A stretch of DNA of 64,000 nucleotides. Origin: Kocuria soli (lineage in GTDB: Bacteria > Actinomycetota > Actinomycetes > Actinomycetales > Micrococcaceae). The notes under the pieces are model-generated. The model did not search any database, had not been told where the DNA came from, and saw nothing but the letters and a program-made list of their open reading frames with translations. Shown in pieces: positions 28,716 through 39,701 of this stretch; positions within the stretch are counted from its first letter, which is position 1, and the number at the start of each line of letters is the position of its first letter. The stretch spans positions 217,403 through 281,402 of the forward strand of contig NZ_RKMF01000002.1 of NCBI RefSeq assembly GCF_003797835.1. Reading direction: 5' to 3'. The translations under genes were made by a program, and so were the position numbers.

Positions 28716-29849
28716 ATGCACGATCCCGACATCACACCCCACGCCACCCGCGCGAACCGCCGTTCGACCGCGGAGCCCGCGGACGGTGGTACAGAGCGCG
28801 AGCGCAGGGTCATGACGTTCGCGGACCGGGAGACCATGGTCCGTTGCTTGGGCCAGGCGGACAGCACCCTCACCCAGATCGAGCTGGCGAGACCCGGTAC
28901 CAAGCTGTTCGCGAAGGACCTCCAGGTCGTGGTCGAGGGCAGATCCCAGGACGTCTTCGTGGTCGTGGCCCTGCTCGAGGAGCTGCAGGCACTGGCGCGC
29001 AAGGGAACGCTGGTGACCCCTCAGGTGGTCGCCCAGCTCCTGGGGATTCTGTCCCGTGACGCTGCCGCCCGCCCGTCCGCGGCATTGAACCAGGACATCC
29101 TGTCCTCCCGCGGGCGCACCATCCGCCCGAAGACGCTCAACCAGAAGCTCTACACGGATGCCATCGACGCACACACCATCGTGTTCGGCATCGGTCCCGC
29201 AGGTACCGGCAAGACCTACCTGGCGATGGCCAAGGCGGTGCAGGCCCTCCAGACCAAGGAGGTGTCCCGGATCATCCTGACCCGGCCCGCCGTGGAGGCC
29301 GGGGAGCGGCTGGGGTTCTTGCCCGGCACTCTGACCGACAAGATTGACCCGTACTTGCGGCCGCTCTACGACGCACTGCACGACATGCTGGATCCGGAGA
29401 CGATCCCCAAACTCATGGAAGCGGGCACGATCGAAGTCGCCCCGTTGGCGTACATGCGTGGTCGGACCCTCAACGACGCCTTCATCATCCTTGACGAAGC
29501 GCAGAACACCACACCGGAACAGATGAAGATGTTCCTGACCCGTCTGGGCTTCGGCTCCAAGATCGTGGTCACCGGAGACGTCACGCAGATCGACCTTCCC
29601 GGCGGCACGTCCTCCGGGCTGCGGCAGGTCGAGCACATCCTCCGCGGGGTCGATGACATCGCCTTCCCCACCCTCAGCAGCGACGACGTCGTCCGGCACG
29701 AACTGGTCGGGAAGATCGTCGACGCCTACGGTCACTTCGACGCCACGAACCGGGTGCGCCAGGAGCGGCGCCAGCGCAAACAGGACCGAGCCGGGGGCCA
29801 GGCGGGCGCTGCCACCACGTCCGTGACCGAAACGGCCGAGGAGCACTGA
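28716..29849 (+). CDS. phoH: PhoH-like ATPase
   Basis: A 377-residue PhoH-family P-loop ATPase. Motifs: [18 protein letters not shown] (Walker A), [35 protein letters not shown] (PhoH core), [23 protein letters not shown] (Walker B), and [21 protein letters not shown]. PhoH is linked to RNA metabolism and usually precedes ybeY and era, as here. The start is uncertain: ATG 28716 is given, ATG 28812 would yield 345 residues, and ATG/GTG codons at 28605-28611 would lengthen it. The C-terminus is rich in Arg, Gln and Gly. ybeY starts 1 nt after its stop. Confidence 0.93.
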   Translation: MHDPDITPHATRANRRSTAEPADGGTERERRVMTFADRETMVRCLGQADSTLTQIELARPGTKLFAKDLQVVVEGRSQDVFVVVALLEELQALARKGTLVTPQVVAQLLGILSRDAAARPSAALNQDILSSRGRTIRPKTLNQKLYTDAIDAHTIVFGIGPAGTGKTYLAMAKAVQALQTKEVSRIILTRPAVEAGERLGFLPGTLTDKIDPYLRPLYDALHDMLDPETIPKLMEAGTIEVAPLAYMRGRTLNDAFIILDEAQNTTPEQMKMFLTRLGFGSKIVVTGDVTQIDLPGGTSSGLRQVEHILRGVDDIAFPTLSSDDVVRHELVGKIVDAYGHFDATNRVRQERRQRKQDRAGGQAGAATTSVTETAEEH

Positions 29850-29850
29850 G

Positions 29851-30411
29851 ATGAGCGGACCCCTTCTCGACGACGCGGCCCGCGGTGACGCGCCGGCCAA
29901 CGTCGACATCGACGTACAACACGATGCCGACCAGCTCCCGGCCGACCAGAGCGAACACCGCGACGCCTGGGCGGCCTACGATCCGGCCCGTCAACGGGCC
30001 TTGGTCAGCCACTGTTTCCGTCAGCTCCGCCTGGCCTCTGACGTCGAGTTGTCGATCGCCGTCGTGGACGAGGAGGAGATGGCGCGGTTGCACGTCGAAT
30101 GGATGGGCCTCCCGGGGCCCACGGACGTGATGTCCTTCCCCATGGACGAGCTCGAGGCCGGTACGGAGGACTCCCCGACGCACGGAACCCTCGGGGACAT
30201 CGTCCTGTGCCCGCCCGTCGCGGCGCGCCAGGCCGCCGCTGCCGGGCATTCCACGGAGGACGAATTCTTCCTCCTGACGGTGCACGGCATCCTGCACCTG
30301 CTCGGGCACGACCACGCGGAACCGGAGGAGCGCGCGACCATGTTCGCGCTGCAACGCCATTTGTTGACCGGTTTCCTCGGCCGGTCCGCCCCCGTGGAGA
30401 CCATGCAGTGA
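29851..30411 (+). CDS. ybeY: Endoribonuclease YbeY (rRNA maturation factor)
   Basis: A 186-residue metal-dependent endoribonuclease for 16S rRNA 3' maturation and ribosome quality control. The zinc motif H-G-x-L-H-L-x-G-x-D-H is complete ([11 protein letters not shown], about residues 149-159). [12 protein letters not shown] and [13 protein letters not shown] are the other signatures. The N-terminus is about 20 residues longer than in many homologues. It is packed directly behind phoH. Confidence 0.95.
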   Translation: MSGPLLDDAARGDAPANVDIDVQHDADQLPADQSEHRDAWAAYDPARQRALVSHCFRQLRLASDVELSIAVVDEEEMARLHVEWMGLPGPTDVMSFPMDELEAGTEDSPTHGTLGDIVLCPPVAARQAAAAGHSTEDEFFLLTVHGILHLLGHDHAEPEERATMFALQRHLLTGFLGRSAPVETMQ

Positions 30412-30503
30412 CGGCCACTGAACAGGCGCGCGAAGGACTCGCGGCACCGTCCGCGGACAACCACGGCGCGAGCCGCAGGAAAGGAGCCCGGCGTGGGCGA
30501 TGA
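30408..30503 (+). CDS. Possible 31-residue ORF between ybeY and era
   Basis: A short GTG ORF overlapping the ybeY stop (GTGA) and ending 11 nt inside era. The peptide is hydrophilic and basic at its end (RRKGARRGR). Many related actinobacteria carry a CNNM/CorC-type membrane protein gene at this place, which is absent here. The ORF could be a coupling peptide, a relic of that gene's start, or chance. It is too short for a family call. Confidence 0.25.
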   Translation: MTATEQAREGLAAPSADNHGASRRKGARRGR

Positions 30504-31569
30504 GATCTCGAGTGGAGACAACGGCCGGCCCGAGGGTTCCGACGACCGGTTCATGACGCCGTCGGGGGACTTCCGTGCGGGGTTCGCCGTGTTCGTGGGC
30601 CGCCCCAACGCGGGCAAGTCCACCCTGACCAATGCGTTGGTGGGGGAGAAGGTGGCCATCACCTCCAACCGTCCCCAGACCACCCGCCACACCATCCGCG
30701 GGATCGTGCACCGGCCGGACGGCCAGCTGGTGCTCGTGGACACACCGGGCGTCCACCGCCCCCGGACCCTGTTGGGGGAGCGCCTCAATGATCTTGTGGC
30801 GGAGACCCTCAGCGAGGTCGACGTCCTGGGTCTGTGCATTCCCGCCGACGAGAAGATCGGCCCCGGGGACCGATTCATTGCGGCTCAGCTCGCCCAGTCC
30901 GGTGGGCGCCCGATCGTGGCCATCGTCACCAAGTCGGACACGGTGGGCCGCCAAACCCTGGCCGAGCAGCTGATCGCCGTCGAACAGCTGGGACGCGAGG
31001 TGCTCACCGCGGAGTTCGAGGAGACGGAGCGCCGCAGGGGAATCCGGGCCCGGAAGAAGGGCAAGGCCTATGACCCCCGGCCTACTCCCCCCGACCTGGG
31101 CTTCGCCGACGTCATTCCGGTCAGCGCGGTCAACGGGTTCCAGGTCGAGTCGCTGGCCCAGGTGCTCATTTCTCACATGTCGCCCTCGCCGCCCCTGTAC
31201 CCGGACGGTGAGCTCACGGACGAGCCGGAATTGACCATGATCGCCGAACTCGTCCGGGAAGCGGCGTTGGAAGGTGTGCGCGACGAGCTCCCGCATTCCC
31301 TGGCAGCGGTCTGCGAGGACATGATCCCTCGTGAGGACCGCCCGGAGGACGATCCGATGGTCGACGTCCACGTCTCCCTCTACGTTGAACGCCCGTCACA
31401 GAAGGCCATCGTCATCGGAAAGGGTGGCGCCCGACTGCGTGAGATCGGTGCGACGGCCCGGCGGTCGATCGAAAAGCTCCTGGGCACCAAGGTGTACCTG
31501 GACCTGCACGTCAAGGTCGCCAAGGAATGGCAACGCGATCCTCGCCAGCTCTCGCGCCTGGGCTTCTGA
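30493..31569 (+). CDS. era: GTPase Era
   Basis: A 358-residue essential GTPase that binds 16S rRNA in late 30S assembly. G1 is GRPNAGKSTLTNAL, G2 lies in NRPQTTRHTIRG, G3 is VDTPGVHRP and G4 is TKSD, where NKxD is more usual. The switch to a KH domain is marked by VIGKGGARLREIGATARRSIEKLL near the C-terminus. A charged insert of about 25 residues (TERRRGIRARKKGKAYDPRP) precedes the G5 region and is common in actinobacterial Era. GTG at 30493 is preceded by AAAGGAG. It is the last gene of a phoH-ybeY-era set. Confidence 0.95.
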   Translation: MGDEISSGDNGRPEGSDDRFMTPSGDFRAGFAVFVGRPNAGKSTLTNALVGEKVAITSNRPQTTRHTIRGIVHRPDGQLVLVDTPGVHRPRTLLGERLNDLVAETLSEVDVLGLCIPADEKIGPGDRFIAAQLAQSGGRPIVAIVTKSDTVGRQTLAEQLIAVEQLGREVLTAEFEETERRRGIRARKKGKAYDPRPTPPDLGFADVIPVSAVNGFQVESLAQVLISHMSPSPPLYPDGELTDEPELTMIAELVREAALEGVRDELPHSLAAVCEDMIPREDRPEDDPMVDVHVSLYVERPSQKAIVIGKGGARLREIGATARRSIEKLLGTKVYLDLHVKVAKEWQRDPRQLSRLGF

Positions 31570-31734
31570 CTTCTGGCCGTCCCCGCGCAGTCGCCGCACG
31601 GCCGCCCTGCCCCGGATGCCCTAGTTGAGAGTGACGGTGTACCATCCGGGAGGTTGCGTGACCGACGACGTGCCCGCCTGACCGAACGCCGACGTCGAGC
31701 CAGCGCGCCACCCCGACATCTTGGAGCCCCATCC

Positions 31735-33279
31735 GTGAACACCCGCACTCCCGACAGCGAGCGCACCTCGTGGGCCGACACCCGCCAGGCCGGTCGCCAC
31801 TGGAGCGCGAAGTCAGGGATGAGCAAAGGCCTCAAGTGGGGTCTGATCAGCCTGGCAATCGGGCTGGTCGTCGTCCTGGCCGTCGGTGGTCTGAGCATTT
31901 ATCGGCTTCAGCAGAACCTGACCACCAGTCCTTTGAACCTCGGTAACGGGGAGGCCGGTGACGACGGCCCCACGGACATCCTGATCATGGGCTCCGACAC
32001 CCGCGTCGGGGAGGGCAACGACCAGTACGGTGAGGTCGAGTACGGCAACGGCGACGGGCGCACCGACGTCATGATGCTGTTGCACATTTCCGAGGACCGG
32101 GAGAACGTCTCCGTCGTGTCCTTCCCGCGGGATCTCGTGGTCGACATCCCGGAATGCACGGACCCGGAATCCGGCAAGGTCTACGAGCCGATGGAAAACG
32201 CCATGCTCAACACCGCCGCGGAGAACGGCGGGCCTGGGTGCACCGTGGCCACCATCAACGACTTCACCGGATTGAGTATCGATCACTTCATGCTCGCCGA
32301 CTTCAACGCCGTGACCGAGCTGTCCGAGGCCGTCGGCGGCGTCGAGGTCTGCGTCAACCAGCCCGTGGACGATCCCAAGTCCGGACTCGAACTGCCCGCC
32401 GGTGTGTCCACGGTCGAAGGCAAGAACGCCCTGGCGTTCCTGCGATCACGCGCCGCGTTCGGCGACGGCGGCGACGAGTCCCGTATCCGCTCCCAGCAAC
32501 AGTTCATGGCGTCCCTGGCCCGCAAGGTCAAGGAAGAGGGAACGCTCACCAACCCCGGCAAGCTCTACGAGATCGCCGACGTCATGACCAGCAACCTGCA
32601 CGTCGACGAAGAGCTGGGCAACGTCACCCGCATCGTCAGTATCGGGGGCATGATGGCCAACGTCGATCTGTCGCACGTCGTGTTCGTGACGGCCCCGACG
32701 CAGGTCTACGAGCCGGACCCGAACCGTCTGGAACTCGACGAGACCCGTGCGGAAGACCTGTTCCAGACGCTCCGGGACGACCGTTCACTGGCGCAGGACG
32801 ACGCCTCCGCCACGGACGGCTCCGAGGAATCGGCAACCCCGGACTCGGCCTCGCCCTCGACCGCCGAGAACAGCGAAACCCCGAGCGCCGATCAGACGGA
32901 CGAGGAATCGGTTCTGCTGTTCAACGCAGCCGACATCCCGGTCGAGGTCGTCGACGCCTCCGACACCGACGGGCGCGCCGAGGACCTGGTCAAGGTGCTC
33001 CAGGATGCCGGTTACACCCAGGCGACCGAGGGGGATTCCATCGACTCGCTGCCCGGGACGCAGGTCGTGTACGGCCCCGGGTGGCAGTCCGCTGCCGAGC
33101 AGGTGGCCGAGGAGCTCGGCATCCCTCAGGGGCAGGTCATTGAATCCACCGATGCGGAGACCGTGGTCAAGCTCGAGATCGGCCAGGACTTCACTTCGGG
33201 CGACCGGATGGATCTGGACAGCGCCGTGCCGGAAGGCCTCTCCGGGCAGACCGCCGAACAGTTCACGTGCCAGCAGTGA
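31735..33279 (+). CDS. LytR-CpsA-Psr (LCP) family protein with LytR_C domain
   Basis: A 514-residue membrane-anchored phosphotransferase of the LCP family, which attaches secondary polymers to peptidoglycan outside the membrane. One membrane helix follows a basic N-terminus (WGLISLAIGLVVVLAVGGLSIY). The LCP domain shows LIMGSDTR, GRTDVMMLLHI, SVVSFPRDLVVDIP, HFMLADFNAVTELSEAVGGVEV and ALAFLRSR. A Ser/Glu/Thr-rich linker (about residues 340-390) leads to a C-terminal LytR_C domain (VEVVDASDTDGRAEDLVKVLQDAGY). GTG at 31735 has GGAG 9 nt upstream. A T-rich terminator follows its stop. Confidence 0.9.
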   Translation: MNTRTPDSERTSWADTRQAGRHWSAKSGMSKGLKWGLISLAIGLVVVLAVGGLSIYRLQQNLTTSPLNLGNGEAGDDGPTDILIMGSDTRVGEGNDQYGEVEYGNGDGRTDVMMLLHISEDRENVSVVSFPRDLVVDIPECTDPESGKVYEPMENAMLNTAAENGGPGCTVATINDFTGLSIDHFMLADFNAVTELSEAVGGVEVCVNQPVDDPKSGLELPAGVSTVEGKNALAFLRSRAAFGDGGDESRIRSQQQFMASLARKVKEEGTLTNPGKLYEIADVMTSNLHVDEELGNVTRIVSIGGMMANVDLSHVVFVTAPTQVYEPDPNRLELDETRAEDLFQTLRDDRSLAQDDASATDGSEESATPDSASPSTAENSETPSADQTDEESVLLFNAADIPVEVVDASDTDGRAEDLVKVLQDAGYTQATEGDSIDSLPGTQVVYGPGWQSAAEQVAEELGIPQGQVIESTDAETVVKLEIGQDFTSGDRMDLDSAVPEGLSGQTAEQFTCQQ

Positions 33280-33292
33280 GTTGTGCGCCATC

Positions 33293-33316
33293 CCACCGCC
33301 CGCGGTGGTAGTTTTT
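33293..33316 (+). terminator. Intrinsic terminator after the LCP gene
   Basis: CCACCGC (33293-33299) pairs with GCGGTGG (33302-33308), followed by TAGTTTTT. The T-rich tail doubles as the -10 region (TAGTTT, 33309-33314) of the leuA leader transcript, an unusually tight arrangement. Confidence 0.65.
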
Positions 33317-33320
33317 CCCT

Positions 33321-33368
33321 ATGCGCACGGGCACCTTGCTTCTGCTTAGTTGCCGCAACGGGTCCTGA
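33321..33368 (+). CDS. leuL: leuA leader peptide with four consecutive Leu codons
   Basis: A 15-residue ORF, MRTGTLLLLSCRNGS, whose Leu codons TTG-CTT-CTG-CTT are at 33336-33347. Its ATG lies 6 nt after a -10-like TAGTTT, so it is probably translated from the 5' end of the transcript. The ORF end overlaps the left arm of the antiterminator stem. It is a classic amino-acid sensing leader for the leuA gene 138 nt downstream. Leucine leader peptides are known for leuA in several actinobacteria. Confidence 0.85.
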   Translation: MRTGTLLLLSCRNGS

Positions 33369-33420
33369 ACCCCTTTTTCGGGCCGGACTCCCCGTTGCGG
33401 AGTTCGTGATGCCCGGCCCG
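33353..33420 (+). promoter_or_regulatory. leuA transcription attenuator (mutually exclusive hairpins)
   Basis: Stem A: CCGCAACGGG (33353-33362) with CCCGTTGCGG (33391-33400), 10 bp perfect. Stem B: CGGGCCGG (33379-33386) with CCGGCCCG (33413-33420), extended inside by ACTCC (33387-33391) with GGAGT (33399-33403). Stem A uses the inner part of B and so excludes it. A ribosome paused at the Leu codons leaves 33353-33362 free, so A forms and transcription continues. A ribosome at the stop codon masks that arm, so B forms. No T tract follows B. Confidence 0.75.
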
Positions 33421-33470
33421 TCGCGCCCGATCCTCAGCCCGTTTCCGGGGAAGCCATCGGATCGTCGTGA

Positions 33471-35249
<1,779 letters not shown>

Positions 35250-35269
35250 GGACGGGCGGAGCCCAGCAC

Positions 35270-36025
35270 ATGCCTCGCGCCACGTCCTTCGCATCCAGGT
35301 CCTACCGGGACACGGGTGTGGTCCTTCGGACCTACCCGCTGGGTGAGGCGGACCGGATCGTGGTGCTGCTGACGCGTGAACACGGGCAGGTGCGGGCCGT
35401 GGCCAAGGGAGTGCGGCGAACGAATTCGCGCTTTGGGTCACGGCTCGAACCTTTCAACGTCTCCGATCTGCAACTCGTCCACGGCCGGAATCTCGACATC
35501 GTGTCTCAGGCCGTGGGACGGAAAGGCTGGGCCTCGCCGATCGCCGCGGACTACGCCAAATTCACGGCGGCGGCGGCCGTGGTTGAGGCAGCAGAGCGGA
35601 TCACCACCGATGACGATGACGAAGGTAATCGCCACTACCTGCTCGTGGTCGGTGCCCTGTCCTCGATCGCACGCGGGCTGCACGCCCCCGCCGCGATTCT
35701 GGACTCCTATCTGCTGCGGGCCGTCTCCCTGGCGGGATGGGCACCGTCGTTCACGGACTGTGCTCGGTGCGGGGCGCCCGGGCCGCACGGAGCGTTCAGC
35801 GCGGAACTGGGTGGCGTGGTGTGCCCGAACTGCCGGCCCCCCGGAGCATTGGCACCCGATGTCCCGACCTTGGACTACCTGGTGGGGCTGTTGACGGGGG
35901 ACTGGTCCCGCGTGGACGGGGCCGAACCGCGGATTGCCTCGTTCGCCGCCGGTATCGTGGCCTCCTACGTCCAGTTCCATCTGGAGAAGTCGGTGCGTTC
36001 CCTGCACCTGGTCGAGAGGAATTGA
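35270..36025 (+). CDS. recO: DNA repair protein RecO
   Basis: A 251-residue recombination mediator that helps load RecA with RecR. The OB-fold N-terminus ([52 protein letters not shown]) is characteristic. The C-terminal zinc site is CARCGAPG...CPNC. Start ATG 35270 lies 20 nt after the leuA stop. uppS begins 1 nt after its stop with GAGAGGA in the recO tail, so recO and uppS are co-transcribed. Confidence 0.93.
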   Translation: MPRATSFASRSYRDTGVVLRTYPLGEADRIVVLLTREHGQVRAVAKGVRRTNSRFGSRLEPFNVSDLQLVHGRNLDIVSQAVGRKGWASPIAADYAKFTAAAAVVEAAERITTDDDDEGNRHYLLVVGALSSIARGLHAPAAILDSYLLRAVSLAGWAPSFTDCARCGAPGPHGAFSAELGGVVCPNCRPPGALAPDVPTLDYLVGLLTGDWSRVDGAEPRIASFAAGIVASYVQFHLEKSVRSLHLVERN

Positions 36026-36026
36026 C

Positions 36027-36821
36027 ATGGGCCGGTTCTCCGCACCGCCTCCGCACCCGTCGGGAGCGCTGGCACCCGCCATTCCGTCCAAGTTCCTGCC
36101 TCGGCACGTTGCCGTGGTCATGGACGGCAACGGACGGTGGGCCAATGAGCGCGGCCTCACGCGCAACGAGGGACACCGGGCAGGGGAGTTGGCGCTCGTG
36201 GACGTGGTGGCCGGGGCCATCGACCTGGGGATCCCGTACGTGTCCGCCTACGCCTTCTCGACGGAGAACTGGAAGCGTTCTCCCTCGGAGGTCGCCTTCA
36301 TCATGAACTTCACCGCAGAGGTGATGGAACGCCAGCTGTCCACGTTCCACGAATGGGGAGTGCGCATCAGGTGGGCCGGGCGCCGCCCTCGCCTATGGCG
36401 CTCGGTGATCAACCGGCTCGAAATCGCGGAACGCGAGACGCGCGATCACGACGTCACCACCCTGACCATGTGCGTGAACTACGGCGGGCGCGCCGAGATC
36501 GCCGACGCGGCCGCAGCGATGGCAGCGGATGCCGCCGCGGGCAAGCTCAACCCCAAGAAGATCGACGAATCCACCGTCCAGGCGTACCTGGACGAACCGG
36601 ATCTGCCGGACGTCGACCTCTTCCTGCGCTCCTCCGGTGAACAGCGCATCTCCAACTTCCTGTTGTGGCAGTCCGCCTACGCCGAACTCGTGTTCCAGGA
36701 TGTGCTGTGGCCCGACGTCGATCGGCGCACACTCTGGGACGCCGTCGAAGAGTACGCACGGCGCGACCGTCGATACGGCGGTGCCGTGGACAATCCGCGG
36801 GACCAGCAGCAGACGCCTTAG
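36027..36821 (+). CDS. uppS: Isoprenyl transferase (polyprenyl diphosphate synthase, cis type)
   Basis: A 264-residue cis-prenyltransferase making the long-chain polyprenyl diphosphate that becomes the lipid carrier for cell-wall synthesis. The catalytic start is [27 protein letters not shown], with the key Asp in [28 protein letters not shown], and [31 protein letters not shown] are all present. Chain length (C50 or C55) is not readable. Its stop overlaps the stop of the convergent hydrolase gene. Confidence 0.94.
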   Translation: MGRFSAPPPHPSGALAPAIPSKFLPRHVAVVMDGNGRWANERGLTRNEGHRAGELALVDVVAGAIDLGIPYVSAYAFSTENWKRSPSEVAFIMNFTAEVMERQLSTFHEWGVRIRWAGRRPRLWRSVINRLEIAERETRDHDVTTLTMCVNYGGRAEIADAAAAMAADAAAGKLNPKKIDESTVQAYLDEPDLPDVDLFLRSSGEQRISNFLLWQSAYAELVFQDVLWPDVDRRTLWDAVEEYARRDRRYGGAVDNPRDQQQTP

Positions 36822-37804
36822 TCGATCTCCAGACCGTCGAGCCAGCGCTGCAGGTCCGCGAACGCGGCGCGCCGCACCAGCGGAGCGGACCGGTGGACGT
36901 CGTGGATCGCGTCGTCGTAGGCGATCACGGTGGGTGCCGGGTGCAGGACGGCCGCCCGACGACGGATGGCCTCCACGTCAAGCACGGTGTCCATGCCGTG
37001 CATCCGCTTGTCCCACCACGGAACCAGCAGACTGCGCCGCGCGGTTTGGATCAGCACCGGGGCCTGAACGGTCCGTCCGGAACCGTGGAGTTCCAGGAGC
37101 CGTTCCCGGGCGGCCGCCGTCGAACGCAGGAAGCCGACCGTGACGGGGAAGGACTTCCGGGGACGCCAGCGCGGATCCACCTCCCAGGCTCCTTCCCGGT
37201 CGCGGGAGAGCACCCGGTGATAGTTCGAGTTCAACGGGACCTTGAGCTCCATGAGCGTCAGGCGCTTCGGGAGCAAAGGGGCCAGGGCCAGGATGATCCG
37301 GTCGATGCCGGAAAACCCCTGAGGGGCGATCCACGGCGTGGCCAGGGCCAGGCCCGCCACCTGACCGGGCTGCTCCATGAGCAACAAGGACATGGTCAAC
37401 CCGCCCGTCGAATGAGCGACGACCACCAAATGATCAGGATCGATTCGCCCGCCGTCGCGCGCGATGACCTCCCTGGCGGCATCAAAATCCGGCTGGTACT
37501 CGGAGAAGTCCTCGGCCAGGCCCGGCACGTCTCCCGCAGCCAGGACCTCGTCCGTCAGATTGCGGCCGTACCCGTGCAGGTCCACGGCGTAGAAGCGGAA
37601 TCCGGCACGCTGGACGGCCACGGCCAGCTCCGGGTTGGCAAAGTAATCCGACCAGCCGTGCACGTAGAGCACCGTTCCGCGGGATTCCGCCCGGGTGCTG
37701 GGATTGTGCCGGACGACGGTGGCCGTGCGATGAGCCCCGCGGCCCGGCACCGGCACCGTCGTGGCGGAGAAGTCCTGACCCAGGACGTCGTCGTTCCAGA
37801 TCAT
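36818..37804 (-). CDS. Alpha/beta hydrolase, serine aminopeptidase S33 / monoacylglycerol lipase-like
   Basis: A 328-residue alpha/beta hydrolase. The oxyanion segment is [12 protein letters not shown], the nucleophile elbow is [13 protein letters not shown] (Ser in AHSTGG), and the catalytic His is in AIHDVHRS. The order and WSDYF segment resemble lysophospholipase/monoglyceride-lipase relatives. Substrate unknown. It converges with uppS (stops overlap by 3 nt) and starts 72 bp from the divergent pyrD. Confidence 0.78.
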   Translation of the reverse strand: MIWNDDVLGQDFSATTVPVPGRGAHRTATVVRHNPSTRAESRGTVLYVHGWSDYFANPELAVAVQRAGFRFYAVDLHGYGRNLTDEVLAAGDVPGLAEDFSEYQPDFDAAREVIARDGGRIDPDHLVVVAHSTGGLTMSLLLMEQPGQVAGLALATPWIAPQGFSGIDRIILALAPLLPKRLTLMELKVPLNSNYHRVLSRDREGAWEVDPRWRPRKSFPVTVGFLRSTAAARERLLELHGSGRTVQAPVLIQTARRSLLVPWWDKRMHGMDTVLDVEAIRRRAAVLHPAPTVIAYDDAIHDVHRSAPLVRRAAFADLQRWLDGLEID

Positions 37805-37864
37805 GCCGAACGGACCTCACCTTCGAGCCAATGCCAGTGCCCGGGGTGTGAGCCTCCGGCGTGG

Positions 37865-37876
37865 GAGAATGGGCAC
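37865..37876 (+). promoter_or_regulatory. Putative -10 for leaderless pyrD
   Basis: GAGAAT at 37865-37870 lies exactly 6 nt before the pyrD ATG; there is no Shine-Dalgarno. No -35 is evident. Confidence 0.45.
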
Positions 37877-38956
37877 ATGCGCGTCTACCCTACGTTCTTC
37901 ACAGTCTGCTTCTCGTGGATGGACCCGGAGCGGGCCCATCACCTGGGGTTCCTGGGTATCAAGACGTGCCGTCGGCTCGGCCTGTCCTCGGTGCTCCGGC
38001 GCCTGACGCGTCCGGCCGGGGACCAGAGCGTTGAAGTCATGGGACTGCGTTTCCCGTCCCGCTTCGGCCTGGCCGCGGGGTTCGACAAGGGTGCAAAGGG
38101 GATCCCGGCACTGGCGGACCTTGGCTTCGGGCACGTGGAGATCGGTACCGTCACCGGGCAGCCGCAACCGGGCAACCCCAGGCCTCGTTTGTTCCGGCTG
38201 GTCCGGGACAAGGCGGTCATCAACCGGATGGGCTTCAACAACGACGGCGCCGCGGCCGTGGCGCCCCGGGTGCGGTCCGCTCGCGCGGCCCTTGCCAGGG
38301 ACTGGAAGGGCAGGACCCGTCCCGTCATCGGGGTGAACATTGGAAAGACCAAGGTGGTCCCGCTAGAGGACGCCGTGGCGGACTACCGCTCCTCGACCAG
38401 GGAACTGGCGCCCTGTGCGGATTACCTGGTGGTCAACGTGTCCTCCCCCAACACCCCGGGTCTTCGGGAGTTGCAGGCGGTGGAGTCGTTGCGTCCGATC
38501 CTGGCCGCGGTTCGTGAGGAATCCTCGCGCGTCACGGGCCGACGCGTGCCCCTCCTGGTCAAGATCGCCCCGGATCTCGCGGATGCGGACGTTCTGGCCG
38601 TCGCCGACCTGGCCATGGAACTCGGGCTGGACGGGATCGTGGCCACGAACACCACCATCGCTCGTGAGGGACTCGGTCTGGTGACCGATCCCGCCGTCGT
38701 CGAGTCCTACGGTGCGGGCGGGCTGTCCGGGGTGCCGCTGCGCGCCCGGTCGCTCGAAGTCCTCCGGACGTTGAAGGCCCACGTGGGGGACAGGCTCGCG
38801 CTGGTGGCGGTCGGTGGGGTGACCTCCGTGGAGGATGCCGCGGAAGCCCTTGCTGCGGGGGCCGACCTGGTGCAGGGCTACACCGCGTTCCTGTACGAGG
38901 GGCCGTTCTGGGCGGCTCGAGTGGTCAAGGGCCTGCGGCGGCTCTCCCGCGTCTGA
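37877..38956 (+). CDS. pyrD: Dihydroorotate dehydrogenase (quinone), class 2
   Basis: A 359-residue membrane-associated flavoenzyme that oxidises dihydroorotate to orotate in pyrimidine synthesis and passes electrons to quinone. The N-terminal amphipathic extension of class 2 is present (about residues 1-40). [59 protein letters not shown] (with the class 2 catalytic Ser region) and [10 protein letters not shown] follow, then [32 protein letters not shown] at the end. It is probably a single-gene leaderless transcript. Confidence 0.95.
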   Translation: MRVYPTFFTVCFSWMDPERAHHLGFLGIKTCRRLGLSSVLRRLTRPAGDQSVEVMGLRFPSRFGLAAGFDKGAKGIPALADLGFGHVEIGTVTGQPQPGNPRPRLFRLVRDKAVINRMGFNNDGAAAVAPRVRSARAALARDWKGRTRPVIGVNIGKTKVVPLEDAVADYRSSTRELAPCADYLVVNVSSPNTPGLRELQAVESLRPILAAVREESSRVTGRRVPLLVKIAPDLADADVLAVADLAMELGLDGIVATNTTIAREGLGLVTDPAVVESYGAGGLSGVPLRARSLEVLRTLKAHVGDRLALVAVGGVTSVEDAAEALAAGADLVQGYTAFLYEGPFWAARVVKGLRRLSRV

Positions 38957-38964
38957 CACTGAAA

Positions 38965-38991
38965 CGGCCGCCGGCGCAGTGCCGACGGCCG
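38965..38991. terminator. Bidirectional terminator between pyrD and DUF3043 gene
   Basis: CGGCCG (38965-38970) with CGGCCG (38986-38991), inner CGGC/GCCG, 5-nt loop, one mismatch. It lies between the convergent gene ends. Confidence 0.65.
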
Positions 38992-39036
38992 GGGAGCCAA
39001 CTGACCTAGGAGCGAATCGGCAGGGAGAACGCCCGC

Positions 39037-39654
39037 TCAGGACGGGCGCTGGCCACGCCGCACGCGCGGGCGCGGCAGGCGCGTCGAGCGCCAGTTGATG
39101 CTGCGGGTGACGGCGTACCAACCGGTTCCCGACTCGACCGTCCCGAACTTCTTGCGCACCGCTCGCTTGGCGCCGTTGGCCAGCAGGATGCAGTCCAGGA
39201 CCACGACGGCGAAGAGCACGAAGAATGCCGTGGAGACGATTTCCTGGAGCCCGCTGGGAATCAAGAGGAACACGAGCGCCACGACGGCCATCGGCATCAG
39301 GAGCTCGGCCATGCAGAAGCGGGAGTCCACCCAGTCCCGGACGAACGCGCGCTGGTCACCGCGGTCGCGCTGGGCGAGGTACCGCTGGTCACCGGCGGCC
39401 ATTCGTTGCTGCGCGTGCAGGCGCTGATCGCGCCGTTGCTGACGATCGGCCACTTTCGCGGCTTTCCGGTCCTTGGGAACCAGGGGTTGCTTCCGCGCCG
39501 CCTGCTGCTGCCTGCGGGTGGGTGTCGGACGCCCCTTGCCCTGGGTCGAGGATCGCCCGGCCGTGGTCTGGCTTTCCTCCGTCCCGGCTTCCGTCAGCAC
39601 GGTGGTTTCGTCCACGGGGGTCTCAGTTTCAGTCTTCTTGTTTCGTCCGAACAC
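39037..39654 (-). CDS. DUF3043 membrane protein
   Basis: A 205-residue member of an actinobacterial family of unknown function. The N-terminal 90 residues are highly charged (runs of Gln, Arg and Lys, e.g. GRPTPTRRQQQAARKQPLVP). RDWVDSRFCMAELLMPMAVVALVFLLIP and AFFVLFAVVVLDCILLA form two membrane helices. The basic C-terminus is RRGQRPS. Start is GTG at 39654; TATCCT lies on the minus strand 6 nt upstream, so the transcript may be leaderless. It is divergent from the dipeptidase gene. Confidence 0.8.
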   Translation of the reverse strand: MFGRNKKTETETPVDETTVLTEAGTEESQTTAGRSSTQGKGRPTPTRRQQQAARKQPLVPKDRKAAKVADRQQRRDQRLHAQQRMAAGDQRYLAQRDRGDQRAFVRDWVDSRFCMAELLMPMAVVALVFLLIPSGLQEIVSTAFFVLFAVVVLDCILLANGAKRAVRKKFGTVESGTGWYAVTRSINWRSTRLPRPRVRRGQRPS

Positions 39655-39701
39655 CCGGCAAGGATACCGGAGCCGCCGTGTCCACTGCCTAAGCTCGCCT
39701 C
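39655..39701. promoter_or_regulatory. Back-to-back leaderless promoters
   Basis: Only 47 bp separate two divergent start codons. The minus-strand -10 TATCCT (39666-39661) and the plus-strand -10 TAAGCT (39690-39695) are each 6 nt from their start codon, so the two -35 regions must overlap within 23 bp. Confidence 0.5.
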
